Positions 1 through 5,757 of a stretch of 7,675 nucleotides of DNA are shown here, in pieces; position 1 is the first letter of the stretch; every line of letters starts with the position of its first letter. The stretch covers positions 1 to 7,675 of the forward strand of contig DAOVBC010000102.1 of the NCBI GenBank assembly GCA_030670715.1, in the 5' to 3' direction. The notes beneath the pieces are model-generated. The model did no database searches, had not been told where the DNA came from, and saw only the letters and a program-made list of their open reading frames with translations. This DNA is from Deltaproteobacteria bacterium (GTDB lineage: Bacteria; Desulfobacterota; Desulfobacteria; Desulfobacterales; SG8-13). Made by a program: the position numbers and the translations under genes.

Positions 1-1188
1 TCGGTTCAATGGGACCGCGCGCTTAAAGGAGAAAGCGGCATTGACGAGCTGACCCGCTTCGCCCTGACGGATGATTTTCCGGTAAAGATCGCCGGCGAGG
101 TCGATGATATCGATACGGATCCCTTCCCCTTTTTAAGCCCCCGCAGTCTGGCCCTATGGCCCTCTCCGATTTACAAGTACGCCATGCTGGTGGTCCATCG
201 TGCCCTGGAAAGAAGCGGGATTGAAATAACACCGGAACTGTCGCCACGGGTGGCGGTCACGTTCAGCTCGGCGGTTGGTGGACAGGATGCGGTTCTCAAT
301 GCGGATCGACGCATGATCGCCGAAAAAAAACTGCCGCCGCCCTATGCCAATCCCAACTCCTGCATCAACATGGTGGGGGGGAAAATATCCATCTTAACCC
401 GTGCCACCGGTCCTATTACCGCTGTCATCTCCGCCTGCGCCACCGGGGTGACGTCGATGATTATCGGGGCCATGCTGCTCGAACAGGGCAGAGCCGATGT
501 GGCCATTTGCGGTGCCGTGGATTTTGCCCTGGTGGAACCCATCGTTGCGGGTTTTTACACTATGAACGGCGCATACAGCCCCAAACCCGGTCAGGAGGAT
601 GAGCCTCCCCGGCGAGCCAGCAGGCCGTTTTCGATCGATAGAAGGGGTTTTGTGATTTCAGAGGGAGCCGGCGCCATTATCATTGCCACAGAAGAATTTG
701 CCCGTGCCCAAGGATTGAGTTATCAGATCGAAATTGCCGGCTGGAGCATGACCTCCGATGCGCATCATTTCGTGGCACCGCACCTGGAAACCGTTACCCG
801 GTGTATCGCCGAGAGTATTGACAATGCGGGGGTACTGTCGCATGATATTGACGTGGTAAATGCCCATGCCGCTTCCACAAAAGTTGGCGATCAGGTGGAA
901 TACCATGCCCTGAAGGCGGTCTTCGGCGATTCAGTGCCGCCGGTTACTGCCAATAAATCTCTCATCGGGCATGCGATGGGGGCATCGAGTGCCATCGAAT
1001 CCATCCTGGCAATGGAAGGGATGCTCGGCGGCGGCGTTCCGCCAACCATCAATTATACGCCGGACCCGGAGCTGGTTCTGGACTGTGTGCAGGAAGGGGC
1101 ACGGAAACTCGACCAAGAATTTGTGTTGAAAAACGCATTCGGATTTGGCGGCTGCAATTCGTGTGTCGTTTTCCGCCGAGTGAGCTAA
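1..1188 (+). CDS. Beta-ketoacyl synthase (KS1), 5'-partial
   Basis: Decarboxylating Claisen-condensing enzyme of the FabF/KAS-II type that extends an acyl chain with a malonyl unit, probably on an acyl carrier protein in the cytoplasm. The frame is open from base 1, so the N-terminus is missing; aligning its first Trp with that of the downstream paralogue suggests about 24 residues are lost. The visible 395 residues contain the active-site Cys in SACATG (codon 436-438), the first catalytic His in NAHAAST (codon 865-867), the Lys of NKS and the second His of IGHAMG, and the C-terminal NAFGFGG motif. The triad is therefore complete. Oddly, the normally invariant AHGTST is AHAAST. It is homologous to the ketosynthase at 1737-3002, sharing ASRPFSIDR and TSDAHHF motifs, and probably belonged to the same operon. 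Function class is sure; substrate and chain length are unknown. Confidence 0.95.
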   Translation, partial: SVQWDRALKGESGIDELTRFALTDDFPVKIAGEVDDIDTDPFPFLSPRSLALWPSPIYKYAMLVVHRALERSGIEITPELSPRVAVTFSSAVGGQDAVLNADRRMIAEKKLPPPYANPNSCINMVGGKISILTRATGPITAVISACATGVTSMIIGAMLLEQGRADVAICGAVDFALVEPIVAGFYTMNGAYSPKPGQEDEPPRRASRPFSIDRRGFVISEGAGAIIIATEEFARAQGLSYQIEIAGWSMTSDAHHFVAPHLETVTRCIAESIDNAGVLSHDIDVVNAHAASTKVGDQVEYHALKAVFGDSVPPVTANKSLIGHAMGASSAIESILAMEGMLGGGVPPTINYTPDPELVLDCVQEGARKLDQEFVLKNAFGFGGCNSCVVFRRVS

Positions 1189-1232
1189 GTACTCTAATTC
1201 TTAATTACAGTGACGTATTATTGGAAATTTTT

Positions 1233-1318
1233 TTCACCACAGAGACCACTGAGCGCACAGAGAAAAGATTAAATATTATTTTATTCGCCTCTGCGATCTC
1301 TGCGTGCTCTGTGGTGAA
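1233..1318. repeat. Imperfect inverted repeat, CACAGAG type
   Basis: Two 30-base arms (1233-1262 and 1289-1318) pair at 23 of 30 positions, with the outer 12 bases TTCACCACAGAG / CTCTGTGGTGAA perfect and an AT-rich 26-base centre. From memory, similar CACCACAGAGACACAGAG palindromes recur in many environmental bacterial genomes as dispersed intergenic repeats, but this was not checked. It could act as a transcript hairpin after the first ketosynthase gene. There is no T-run after the right arm, so a classical intrinsic terminator is not supported. Confidence 0.75.
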
Positions 1319-1436
1319 GCTGTATTTTGATCAACATTTATGATTTCATCATCTAATACGGCATAGTACTTGCGAATGCATGAACTAAAATGGACGAGCC
1401 GAAACCTTAAAATGACAACATCGTGATAACGAACAT

Positions 1437-1485
1437 TTATACCGCTTTCCATAATTATGTTCCGAAATACGGAATTGCGGTATAA
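1437..1485. repeat. Inverted repeat TTATACCGC / GCGGTATAA
   Basis: A perfect 9-bp inverted repeat (1437-1445 and 1477-1485) can be extended inward by a TCC/GGA pairing after a small bulge. Inside it is a smaller palindrome, TTCCG-AAATA-CGGAA (1460-1474). Its right arm overlaps the start of the next hairpin (1481-1540), so the two stems cannot form completely at the same time. Confidence 0.6.
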
Positions 1486-1540
1486 GTGGTTGTAGAAAAA
1501 AACGTTAGAATACCGGAACGTTTTTTTGACAACCACTATA
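1481..1540. repeat. Strong hairpin with A7/T7 arms, possible bidirectional terminator or TA-flanked mini-element
   Basis: The left arm (1481-1506) and right arm (1517-1540) give two perfect stem blocks: GTGGTTGT/ACAACCAC (8 bp) and A7-CGTT/AACG-T7 (11 bp). They are separated by a tiny internal loop and capped by 10 bases. The A-tract before and T-tract after a CGTT/AACG core resemble a bidirectional rho-independent terminator, although the core is short and not GC-rich. The outer ends are TATA on both sides, so a Tc1/IS630-type mini-element with TA target duplication is another reading. The structure is directly visible; its role is uncertain. Confidence 0.6.
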
Positions 1541-1554
1541 TGCCCCGAAGGGCA
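1541..1554. repeat. Small perfect hairpin TGCCC-CGAA-GGGCA
   Basis: A 5-bp perfect stem with a CGAA tetraloop abuts the end of the previous hairpin and the start of the next inverted repeat. It may be a junction piece of the repeat array. No independent function can be claimed. Confidence 0.5.
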
Positions 1555-1650
1555 AGATACTTGCTCTTTGATACTGGATACTTGATGCTGGATAAAATAA
1601 GGATAGCATCCCTTTTAAATCGAGTATCCAGTAACCAGTATCGAGTATCT
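1555..1650. repeat. Inverted repeat of the ATACTGGATACT type
   Basis: Arms 1555-1584 and 1621-1650 pair at 23 of 30 positions. Each arm is itself built from degenerate tandem units such as GATACTGGATACTTGAT and GAGTATCCAGTAACCAGTAT. This simple-sequence composition suggests a dispersed intergenic repeat that expands by slippage, not coding sequence. Confidence 0.65.
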
Positions 1651-1659
1651 GATTCATAA

Positions 1660-1680
1660 GGGCAACTTAGGGCGTTGCCC
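1660..1680. repeat. Perfect 7-bp hairpin upstream of KS2
   Basis: GGGCAAC (1660-1666) and GTTGCCC (1674-1680) form a perfect 7-bp stem with a 7-base loop, ending 56 bases before the start of the second ketosynthase. No T-run follows, so it is not an intrinsic terminator. It could be part of the leader of the downstream operon or an operator-like dyad. Confidence 0.45.
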
Positions 1681-1736
1681 GCATGTTTCCCACAAAATGC
1701 ATAAACAGTATAAAAGATACCTTAAGCAACTGACGG

Positions 1737-3002
1737 ATGAAAGCACCTCAAAATAGACGCGTGTTTGTGGTCGGTTACGGCGCTGCCACGCCGCTCGGAA
1801 AGACGTTTGAGAAAACGTGGGAGCGTGCCGTAAAAGGTGAAGCCGGATTTCGAAAAGTAACCCGCTGCGAAACAAACTCACGCGCCGATATCGTCGGTGA
1901 AATCCCGGATTGGGATCCCATGACTCTGGACTTCATGGACCCCAAAGAAGCCTACAATTGGAACGCCGACTATGTGTTTCTAACCATGGCGACCTGCAAA
2001 GAGGCGTTGATCAATGCCGGTCTGGAAATCGATGCCGAGACCGGTCCCCGGACCGCCTGCCTGATCGGATCGGCCCTGAACGGAACCGATTCCTATCGCA
2101 TCGCCATGGACAACTATGTCAACCGGGGACCGTACAAAGTCAGTCCTTATCTGCTGCCCAATTTGTGCGCCAACCTGCCCTCCGGCAAGGCCGGTATGCT
2201 GCTGGGGTTTACCGGTCCGATTTTTTCGCCCCAGGGCGCCTGCGCATCCGGCAATCATGCCATCGGTATCGGTGCCCGCATGATACGCGACGGTGATTGC
2301 GACTTTGTTCTGGCCGGCGGTGTGGATTCCTGCCTGATCCCCGAGATTATACAGGGTTTTGCCAACATGCTGGCCACCATCAGGGTCGGCCCCAATGACC
2401 GCGCATACAATGATCCGACCCAGGCTTCCAGGCCTTTCAGCATCGATCGCAAGGGAATTGTTCTGTCCGAAGGCGGCGGTGTCGTTGTACTGGCCGCTGA
2501 AGAAATGCTGTCGACCTACGGCTTTACCGCCAAAGCGGAAGTCATGGGAATCGGCTGGACATCGGACGCCCATCATTTCACACTGCCCAATCATGAAACG
2601 ATTATCCGCGCGATTCTCGAAGCCGTTGAAGATGCCGGATTGCAGCCGCAAGATATTCAGTACGTGAATGCCCACGGCACATCCACGCCCAAAGGCGATA
2701 AAATTGAAATTGAGTGTTTACGCCAAATCTTCGGCAAAGCTCTGGAGAATATTCCCGTATCCTCCAACAAATCTCAAATCGGGCATACTCTCGGCGCTTC
2801 GGCCGCCATCGAAGCAGCCCTGGGGATTGAAGCCATGCACCGGGGCCTGATACTCCCTACTGTTAATCACATACCTGATCCGGAACTGTCTGATGTTGAT
2901 GTCGTTCCCAATGAAACCCGCAGCCATACCTATGAGTTTTTTCTTTCCAATGCATTCGGTTTCGGCGGAACAAACTGCTGTGTTGTTTTTAGAGGGGTAT
3001 GA
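1737..3002 (+). CDS. Beta-ketoacyl synthase (KS2), complete
   Basis: FabF-like condensing enzyme of 421 residues, the normal length for a single-domain KAS-II. It starts with the usual RRVFVVGYGAATPLG strand and carries the nucleophile Cys169 (GACASG), His313 (NAHGTST), Lys345 (NKS), His350 (IGH) and the terminal NAFGFGGTN loop. The complete Cys-His-His triad rules out a chain-length factor (KS-beta). ATG 1737 is the first possible start because an in-frame TGA lies at 1731-1733; the ribosome-binding site is weak. It is a divergent paralogue of the ketosynthase ending at 1188. The thioesterase gene begins 1 base after its stop, so translation is probably coupled. A role in a type II (discrete-enzyme) fatty-acid or polyketide pathway is inferred from neighbours; primary fatty-acid synthesis is less likely, since two KS genes sit with a PKS-type dehydratase. 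Confidence 0.95.
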   Translation: MKAPQNRRVFVVGYGAATPLGKTFEKTWERAVKGEAGFRKVTRCETNSRADIVGEIPDWDPMTLDFMDPKEAYNWNADYVFLTMATCKEALINAGLEIDAETGPRTACLIGSALNGTDSYRIAMDNYVNRGPYKVSPYLLPNLCANLPSGKAGMLLGFTGPIFSPQGACASGNHAIGIGARMIRDGDCDFVLAGGVDSCLIPEIIQGFANMLATIRVGPNDRAYNDPTQASRPFSIDRKGIVLSEGGGVVVLAAEEMLSTYGFTAKAEVMGIGWTSDAHHFTLPNHETIIRAILEAVEDAGLQPQDIQYVNAHGTSTPKGDKIEIECLRQIFGKALENIPVSSNKSQIGHTLGASAAIEAALGIEAMHRGLILPTVNHIPDPELSDVDVVPNETRSHTYEFFLSNAFGFGGTNCCVVFRGV

Positions 3003-3003
3003 G

Positions 3004-3483
3004 ATGCGACCGAAACCGTTTGTACCGGAGGTGCTGGACGGCGACAGGCCATATGTAAGAGATACAGTCGGCGGACGGGTCTGGCACCGGGTTAAAAGCC
3101 GTATCCTTTATGCGGATACCGATCGTTCCCAGGTTGTTTATCATGGCAATTACCTGCGTTTTTTTGAACTCGGTCGGGCAACGCTGATGCGCGATGCGGC
3201 CTATCCGTATCGTGAGGTGGAAGAAAGCGGCTACATCTACCCCATTATCAAGGTCGGCATCAGTTATTATGCGCCCCTGTATTACGATGACCCCCTGTGG
3301 GTTTACACCCATCCGGCGCAGTTGGAACGCGTCCGTCTCCAGTTTGACTACATCATTACCCATCGGGATACAAATGACATGATCTGCAAGGGATTCACCC
3401 GGCACTGCGCCACCAATTCCTCGGGAACACCCGTCGGCGTTGACGATAAAACACTGCAGCTATGGAAGATCTTCCCCCGGTGA
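3004..3483 (+). CDS. Hotdog-fold acyl-CoA/acyl-ACP thioesterase (4HBT/YbgC type)
   Basis: Small hotdog protein of 159 residues that should hydrolyse an acyl thioester, either releasing the product of the adjacent ketosynthases or removing stalled chains. The family signature is clear at residues 36-58: YADTD, then VVYHGNYLRFFELGR. Asp40 matches the catalytic Asp of the 4-hydroxybenzoyl-CoA thioesterase family. I chose ATG 3004 over the upstream in-frame ATG 2893 because AGAGGGG (2991-2997) sits 6 bases before it and the upstream extension lies wholly within the ketosynthase gene and resembles no family member. The N-terminal ~25 residues before the hotdog core are slightly long for YbgC. The next gene overlaps its 3' end by 22 bases. 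Thioesterase versus thiol-transferring acyltransferase activity cannot be decided from sequence. Confidence 0.88.
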   Translation: MRPKPFVPEVLDGDRPYVRDTVGGRVWHRVKSRILYADTDRSQVVYHGNYLRFFELGRATLMRDAAYPYREVEESGYIYPIIKVGISYYAPLYYDDPLWVYTHPAQLERVRLQFDYIITHRDTNDMICKGFTRHCATNSSGTPVGVDDKTLQLWKIFPR

Positions 3484-4337
3484 CAAAAAAAGAGCGGCTG
3501 CCGGTTGAGATAACCATCCGGCCCTATATGCTGGATCACCGCTTCGACGGCAGGGCCGTACTTCCGGCCGTTGAAGCCTTACAGCTGCTGGCCGATTCTT
3601 CCCGAAAACACCTGCCGGAAATTGATCTTTCATATATCGCCAATGCCGCTTTCAGCAAGTTTCTCTACCTCGAACAGATCACTGATCAAACGGTTACAGA
3701 AATATTCAATGAAATCGATATTGGTGACAATGACTGCATCACTGCAAGACTGCTCACCAGAAATCGGTTAAAAAAATCCACCATGACCCGCCTGAAGGAG
3801 CACGTGACGCTTCAAATTCCCGGCAGTCCTGCCGATCTTCCGCGCCTGCCGTTCAGCGTCGCCTCGGTGCTGGAGAGAGATTGTTTTGAGGTATCTTCGG
3901 ATAAGCTTTACCGGGACCTTGTCCCCTTCGAGCCGGCGTATCAAAATATTCAAGGCACCGTGATCCTTGCCGAGGACGGCGCCGTCGCCACTGTCAGCAG
4001 TTCGTCTACGGCAGTATCGCTGGAGCCGATGGGTTCGCCGTTTCCGCTCGACGCGGCTTTCCACACCGCCTGCGCCTGGGGTCAGCGGTTTGCACCCATT
4101 GTCGGTTTTCCGGTGGGCTTTGACCAACGGATCATATTCAAACCGACGCTGTCCGATAGAAACTATATTTGCCGGGTTTTCCCACTGCGGCGTGATGCCC
4201 ATCCTGTCGTGCTGTTCTTCGATATTTGGCTCTATGATCAAGACGGTAATCCCTGTGAAACAGTCCGTGGCCTGCAGATGAGGGATGTCAGCGGGGGAAG
4301 GTTCAAACCGCCGCAGTGGGTCAAAGCAGGACTATAG
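3462..4337 (+). CDS. Stand-alone polyketide-synthase-type dehydratase (double hotdog)
   Basis: Protein of 291 residues resembling the excised dehydratase (DH) domain of modular polyketide synthases, which removes water from a beta-hydroxyacyl thioester. The N-terminal hotdog has LDHRFDGRAVLP with His26 at the catalytic position of the family's HxxxGxxxxP motif. A central segment, LYRDLVPFEPAYQNIQG (149-165), matches the conserved YGPxF region but lacks the Gly. The C-terminal hotdog has FPLDAAFHTA with Asp197 as the second catalytic residue. Both catalytic residues are thus present and the length fits one DH domain. The gene overlaps the thioesterase by 22 bases if ATG 3462 is used. An in-frame GTG at 3480 forms a GTGA stop-start overlap and is an equally plausible start, since neither has a good Shine-Dalgarno. 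Being separate and not fused to a KS implies a discrete-enzyme pathway. Confidence 0.82.
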   Translation: MEDLPPVTKKERLPVEITIRPYMLDHRFDGRAVLPAVEALQLLADSSRKHLPEIDLSYIANAAFSKFLYLEQITDQTVTEIFNEIDIGDNDCITARLLTRNRLKKSTMTRLKEHVTLQIPGSPADLPRLPFSVASVLERDCFEVSSDKLYRDLVPFEPAYQNIQGTVILAEDGAVATVSSSSTAVSLEPMGSPFPLDAAFHTACAWGQRFAPIVGFPVGFDQRIIFKPTLSDRNYICRVFPLRRDAHPVVLFFDIWLYDQDGNPCETVRGLQMRDVSGGRFKPPQWVKAGL

Positions 4338-4376
4338 GTACCAATAACCCGGATTGCGGCAAATATCTGATCCTGC

Positions 4377-4415
4377 ATCCACAGTACCTTTTAAAAAAAA
4401 CCATCAAGTGTGGAT
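4377..4415. promoter_or_regulatory. Inverted repeat ATCCACA...TGTGGAT before the enoyl-CoA hydratase gene
   Basis: Perfect 7-bp arms (4377-4383 and 4409-4415) enclose 25 bases, including an A8 run. The structure ends 31 bases before the hydratase start codon. It could be a split operator or a leader hairpin. It does not match an operator I can name, and a 7-bp dyad this widely spaced may be chance. An AATAAT at 4421-4426 resembles a -10 box but lacks a -35. Confidence 0.3.
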
Positions 4416-4434
4416 CTCACAATAATTTCTAGAT

Positions 4435-4440
4435 AGGAGG
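4435..4440 (+). promoter_or_regulatory. Strong Shine-Dalgarno AGGAGG deciding the hydratase start
   Basis: AGGAGG ends 6 bases before ATG 4447. A TTG at 4441 is in the same frame but directly abuts the AGGAGG and would leave no spacer, so ATG 4447 is the start used here. Confidence 0.85.
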
Positions 4441-4446
4441 TTGAAC

Positions 4447-5235
4447 ATGTCATACAAAAACATAATCTATGAACTGGAGAATGGGATTGCAACGATCACT
4501 TTTAACCGACCAAAAGCCTTAAATGCTTTAAACACGACTTTGCTCAAGGAATTAAAAACCGCGCTGAATCAAATTGCCGCAGACGAGGATGTCCGGGTGG
4601 TGATACTCACCGGTGCCGGGGACAAAGCTTTTGTAGCCGGGGCCGACATTACAGAGCTGGCCAGATTGAATGCGCTGCAGGCCAAAAATTTTTCAAAAAC
4701 CGGCCACACCATAATCAACAAGCTGCAGAATATTCCCATCGCCTCCATTGCGGCGGTCAACGGCTTTGCCTTGGGCGGCGGGACAGAGATTGCGATCGCC
4801 TGTGATTTTATTTATGCGTCTGAAAATGCGACGTTCGGACAGCCGGAGATCAACCTTGGTCTTATCCCCGGCTTTGGAGGAACCCAGAGGCTTCCCCGTC
4901 TTATCGGCAAAAACATGGCCAAGGAGATGATATTTACCGGTAAGATGATTTCTGCTGACGAAGCCTTGCGGATAGGACTGGTCAACAGGGTTTTATCTCC
5001 GGAAACCCTTATGGAAGAGGTTATGAAAATCGCCCGGGACATTGCTTCCAAGGGGAAAGTTGCGCTGCGGGCTGCCAAGCAAGCGATTAACGATGGCATG
5101 AACGTCGATCTTACCACAGGCTGCCACTATGAAATTGACGCGTTTGCCCTCAGCATCGCCAGTCCGGATGCAAAAGAAGGCACCACCGCCTTTCTTGAAA
5201 AGCGCAAAGCCGAGTTTAAAGGCAGTTTAAGCTGA
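4447..5235 (+). CDS. Enoyl-CoA hydratase / crotonase
   Basis: Crotonase-superfamily enzyme of 262 residues, the typical length, expected to add water reversibly to trans-2-enoyl-CoA. The signature region reads IAAVNGFALGGGTEIAIACD, and Glu114 (GGGTE) and Glu134 (GQPEI) match the two catalytic glutamates of mitochondrial enoyl-CoA hydratase. FVAGADI (62-68) and Gly111 would form the oxyanion hole, and PGFGGTQRLPR is the usual following segment. Having both glutamates argues for a true hydratase over an isomerase or decarboxylase relative. It lies 109 bases after the dehydratase gene on the same strand with its own strong ribosome-binding site. It may serve beta-oxidation or short-chain (crotonyl-CoA) metabolism independently, or act with the upstream cluster. 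Chain-length preference cannot be read from the sequence. Confidence 0.95.
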   Translation: MSYKNIIYELENGIATITFNRPKALNALNTTLLKELKTALNQIAADEDVRVVILTGAGDKAFVAGADITELARLNALQAKNFSKTGHTIINKLQNIPIASIAAVNGFALGGGTEIAIACDFIYASENATFGQPEINLGLIPGFGGTQRLPRLIGKNMAKEMIFTGKMISADEALRIGLVNRVLSPETLMEEVMKIARDIASKGKVALRAAKQAINDGMNVDLTTGCHYEIDAFALSIASPDAKEGTTAFLEKRKAEFKGSLS

Positions 5236-5409
5236 AAGCAAAAGGCTAAACGTGTCTGATTCCGGCTTGTCCGGGTCAGGATTATGCTAGGCGAAGCAAC
5301 GGACTGATCCTGCATAGAAAAAAGGATTTGCCCCTCCCCCGTCTATATCATCTTGAAATGGTTCCTTTTATGCTATAACGTAATTTTCCTGAGCCGGTGG
5401 ATCCATTTT
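5236..5409. other. Spacer downstream of the hydratase gene
   Basis: No gene is seen. The stretch contains a short CCGG-CTTGT-CCGG dyad near 5263-5275, too weak and without a T-run to be called a terminator, and a candidate promoter at its right end (5353-5379). No convincing terminator for the hydratase gene was found. Confidence 0.5.
5353..5379 (+). promoter_or_regulatory. Candidate sigma-70 promoter with extended -10
   Basis: TTGAAA (5353-5358) and TGCTATAAC (5371-5379, extended TGn plus TATAAC) are separated by 15 bases. The spacer is shorter than ideal, but the extended -10 can compensate. Transcription would start near 5386 and read rightward through the mobile-like element and the response-regulator remnant into the cytochrome b gene. 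Confidence 0.4.
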
Positions 5410-5417
5410 AGGTATTT
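5410..5417. repeat. Left 8-bp direct repeat AGGTATTT (putative target-site duplication)
   Basis: This is identical to 5704-5711. Each copy lies exactly 7 bases outside the outermost perfect inverted-repeat block of the element between them, as expected for a target-site duplication made on insertion. Confidence 0.6.
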
Positions 5418-5703
5418 CAGAGGCCGGGGAGTTTTATTTATTTGGGCGCTCCATGAATTATCAGCGCATCACCGGGCAAACTCACGCATAAGGGCTCGTA
5501 AAGAAAGAACAGAGAATGGGGCATTAAATCAAAACGTTAGGAGGGTTTCGAGCCTTTCAACATGCATGAAATATTTCAGCAACCCGCTGTTCTTTCTTAA
5601 CGGTCCCTAACGCATTCAGATCCGCCTCAGGCGGACCCGGTGATGCGCTAATAACCCATTCCGCTCTAATCAAGGCTAAGCGATAGAAACTCCCCGACTC
5701 TTG
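5418..5703. mobile_element. 286-bp MITE-like element with nested inverted repeats
   Basis: The element lies between perfect 8-bp direct repeats and encodes no plausible protein. Three perfect inverted blocks occur in the same order from each end: CGGGGAGTTT (5425-5434 with 5687-5696), AGCGCATCACCGGG (5463-5476 with 5636-5649) and AAGAAAGAACAG (5501-5512 with 5587-5598). Partial matches lie between them, so nearly the whole element could fold into one long stem. The ends start CAGAGGC and, on the opposite strand, CAAGAGT. Near the centre is a perfect 12-bp palindrome TGAAATATTTCA (5567-5578). Lack of a transposase, small size, long terminal inverted repeats and a duplicated 8-bp flank fit a non-autonomous miniature element. 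Several IS families make 8-bp duplications, so the parent family is not assigned. A structured non-coding RNA is the main alternative. Confidence 0.65.
5621..5635. repeat. GC-rich mini-hairpin TCCGCC-TCA-GGCGGA inside the right arm
   Basis: A perfect 6-bp stem with a 3-base loop sits between two paired blocks of the right arm. The same interval is 24 bases in the left arm and 37 in the right, so this 15-base hairpin accounts for nearly all of the length difference. It looks like a later insertion or a side stem on the long fold. Confidence 0.55.
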
Positions 5704-5711
5704 AGGTATTT
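5704..5711. repeat. Right 8-bp direct repeat AGGTATTT (putative target-site duplication)
   Basis: This is the exact copy of 5410-5417, bordering the right end of the MITE-like element at the same 7-base offset from the outer inverted repeat. Confidence 0.6.
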
Positions 5712-5757
5712 AGCTTTATCGACCTGTATCCGGAAAACAAAAGGCGGACCTGGATAA

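Larger units (their letters stand above)
1189..1736. other. Gene-free spacer full of palindromes between the two ketosynthases
   Basis: No convincing gene lies here. The stretch is AT-richer than its neighbours and is filled by consecutive inverted repeats at 1233-1318, 1437-1485, 1481-1540, 1541-1554, 1555-1650 and 1660-1680, described separately. It interrupts what would otherwise be a tight row of ketosynthase, ketosynthase, thioesterase and dehydratase genes, so it probably grew by insertion of small repeat elements. A weak -10-like TATAAA sits at 1709-1714 ahead of the second ketosynthase but has no good -35 partner. Confidence 0.7.

Noticed and set aside
1276..1536. 86-codon minus-strand reading frame in the spacer between the ketosynthases
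   Set aside because: It runs through three unrelated inverted repeats, including the CACAGAG palindrome, matches no family I recognise and has no clear ribosome-binding site. A decayed gene fragment in its middle part cannot be fully excluded.
1980..2675. 231-codon minus-strand reading frame opposite the second ketosynthase
   Set aside because: It is a shadow of a well-supported ketosynthase gene; its composition follows the reverse complement of conserved motifs and it resembles no known protein.
2893..3003. Upstream in-frame ATG that would extend the thioesterase by 37 residues
   Set aside because: The extension is the out-of-frame end of the ketosynthase gene; ATG 3004 has a well-spaced AGAGGGG.
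5255..5290. CCGG-CTTGT-CCGG dyad as terminator of the hydratase gene
   Set aside because: The stem is only 4-5 bp and no T-run follows, so an intrinsic terminator is not supported.
4367..5315. 12-bp direct repeat CTGATCCTGCAT at 4367-4378 and 5304-5315, flanking the hydratase gene
   Set aside because: Roughly one or two 12-mer repeats are expected by chance in a window of this size, and there are no associated inverted repeats, so a gene cassette is not supported.
5353..5610. 85-codon plus-strand reading frame covering the left half of the MITE-like element
   Set aside because: It starts in the promoter candidate, crosses the direct repeat and inverted-repeat arm, and its translation has no domain-like pattern.
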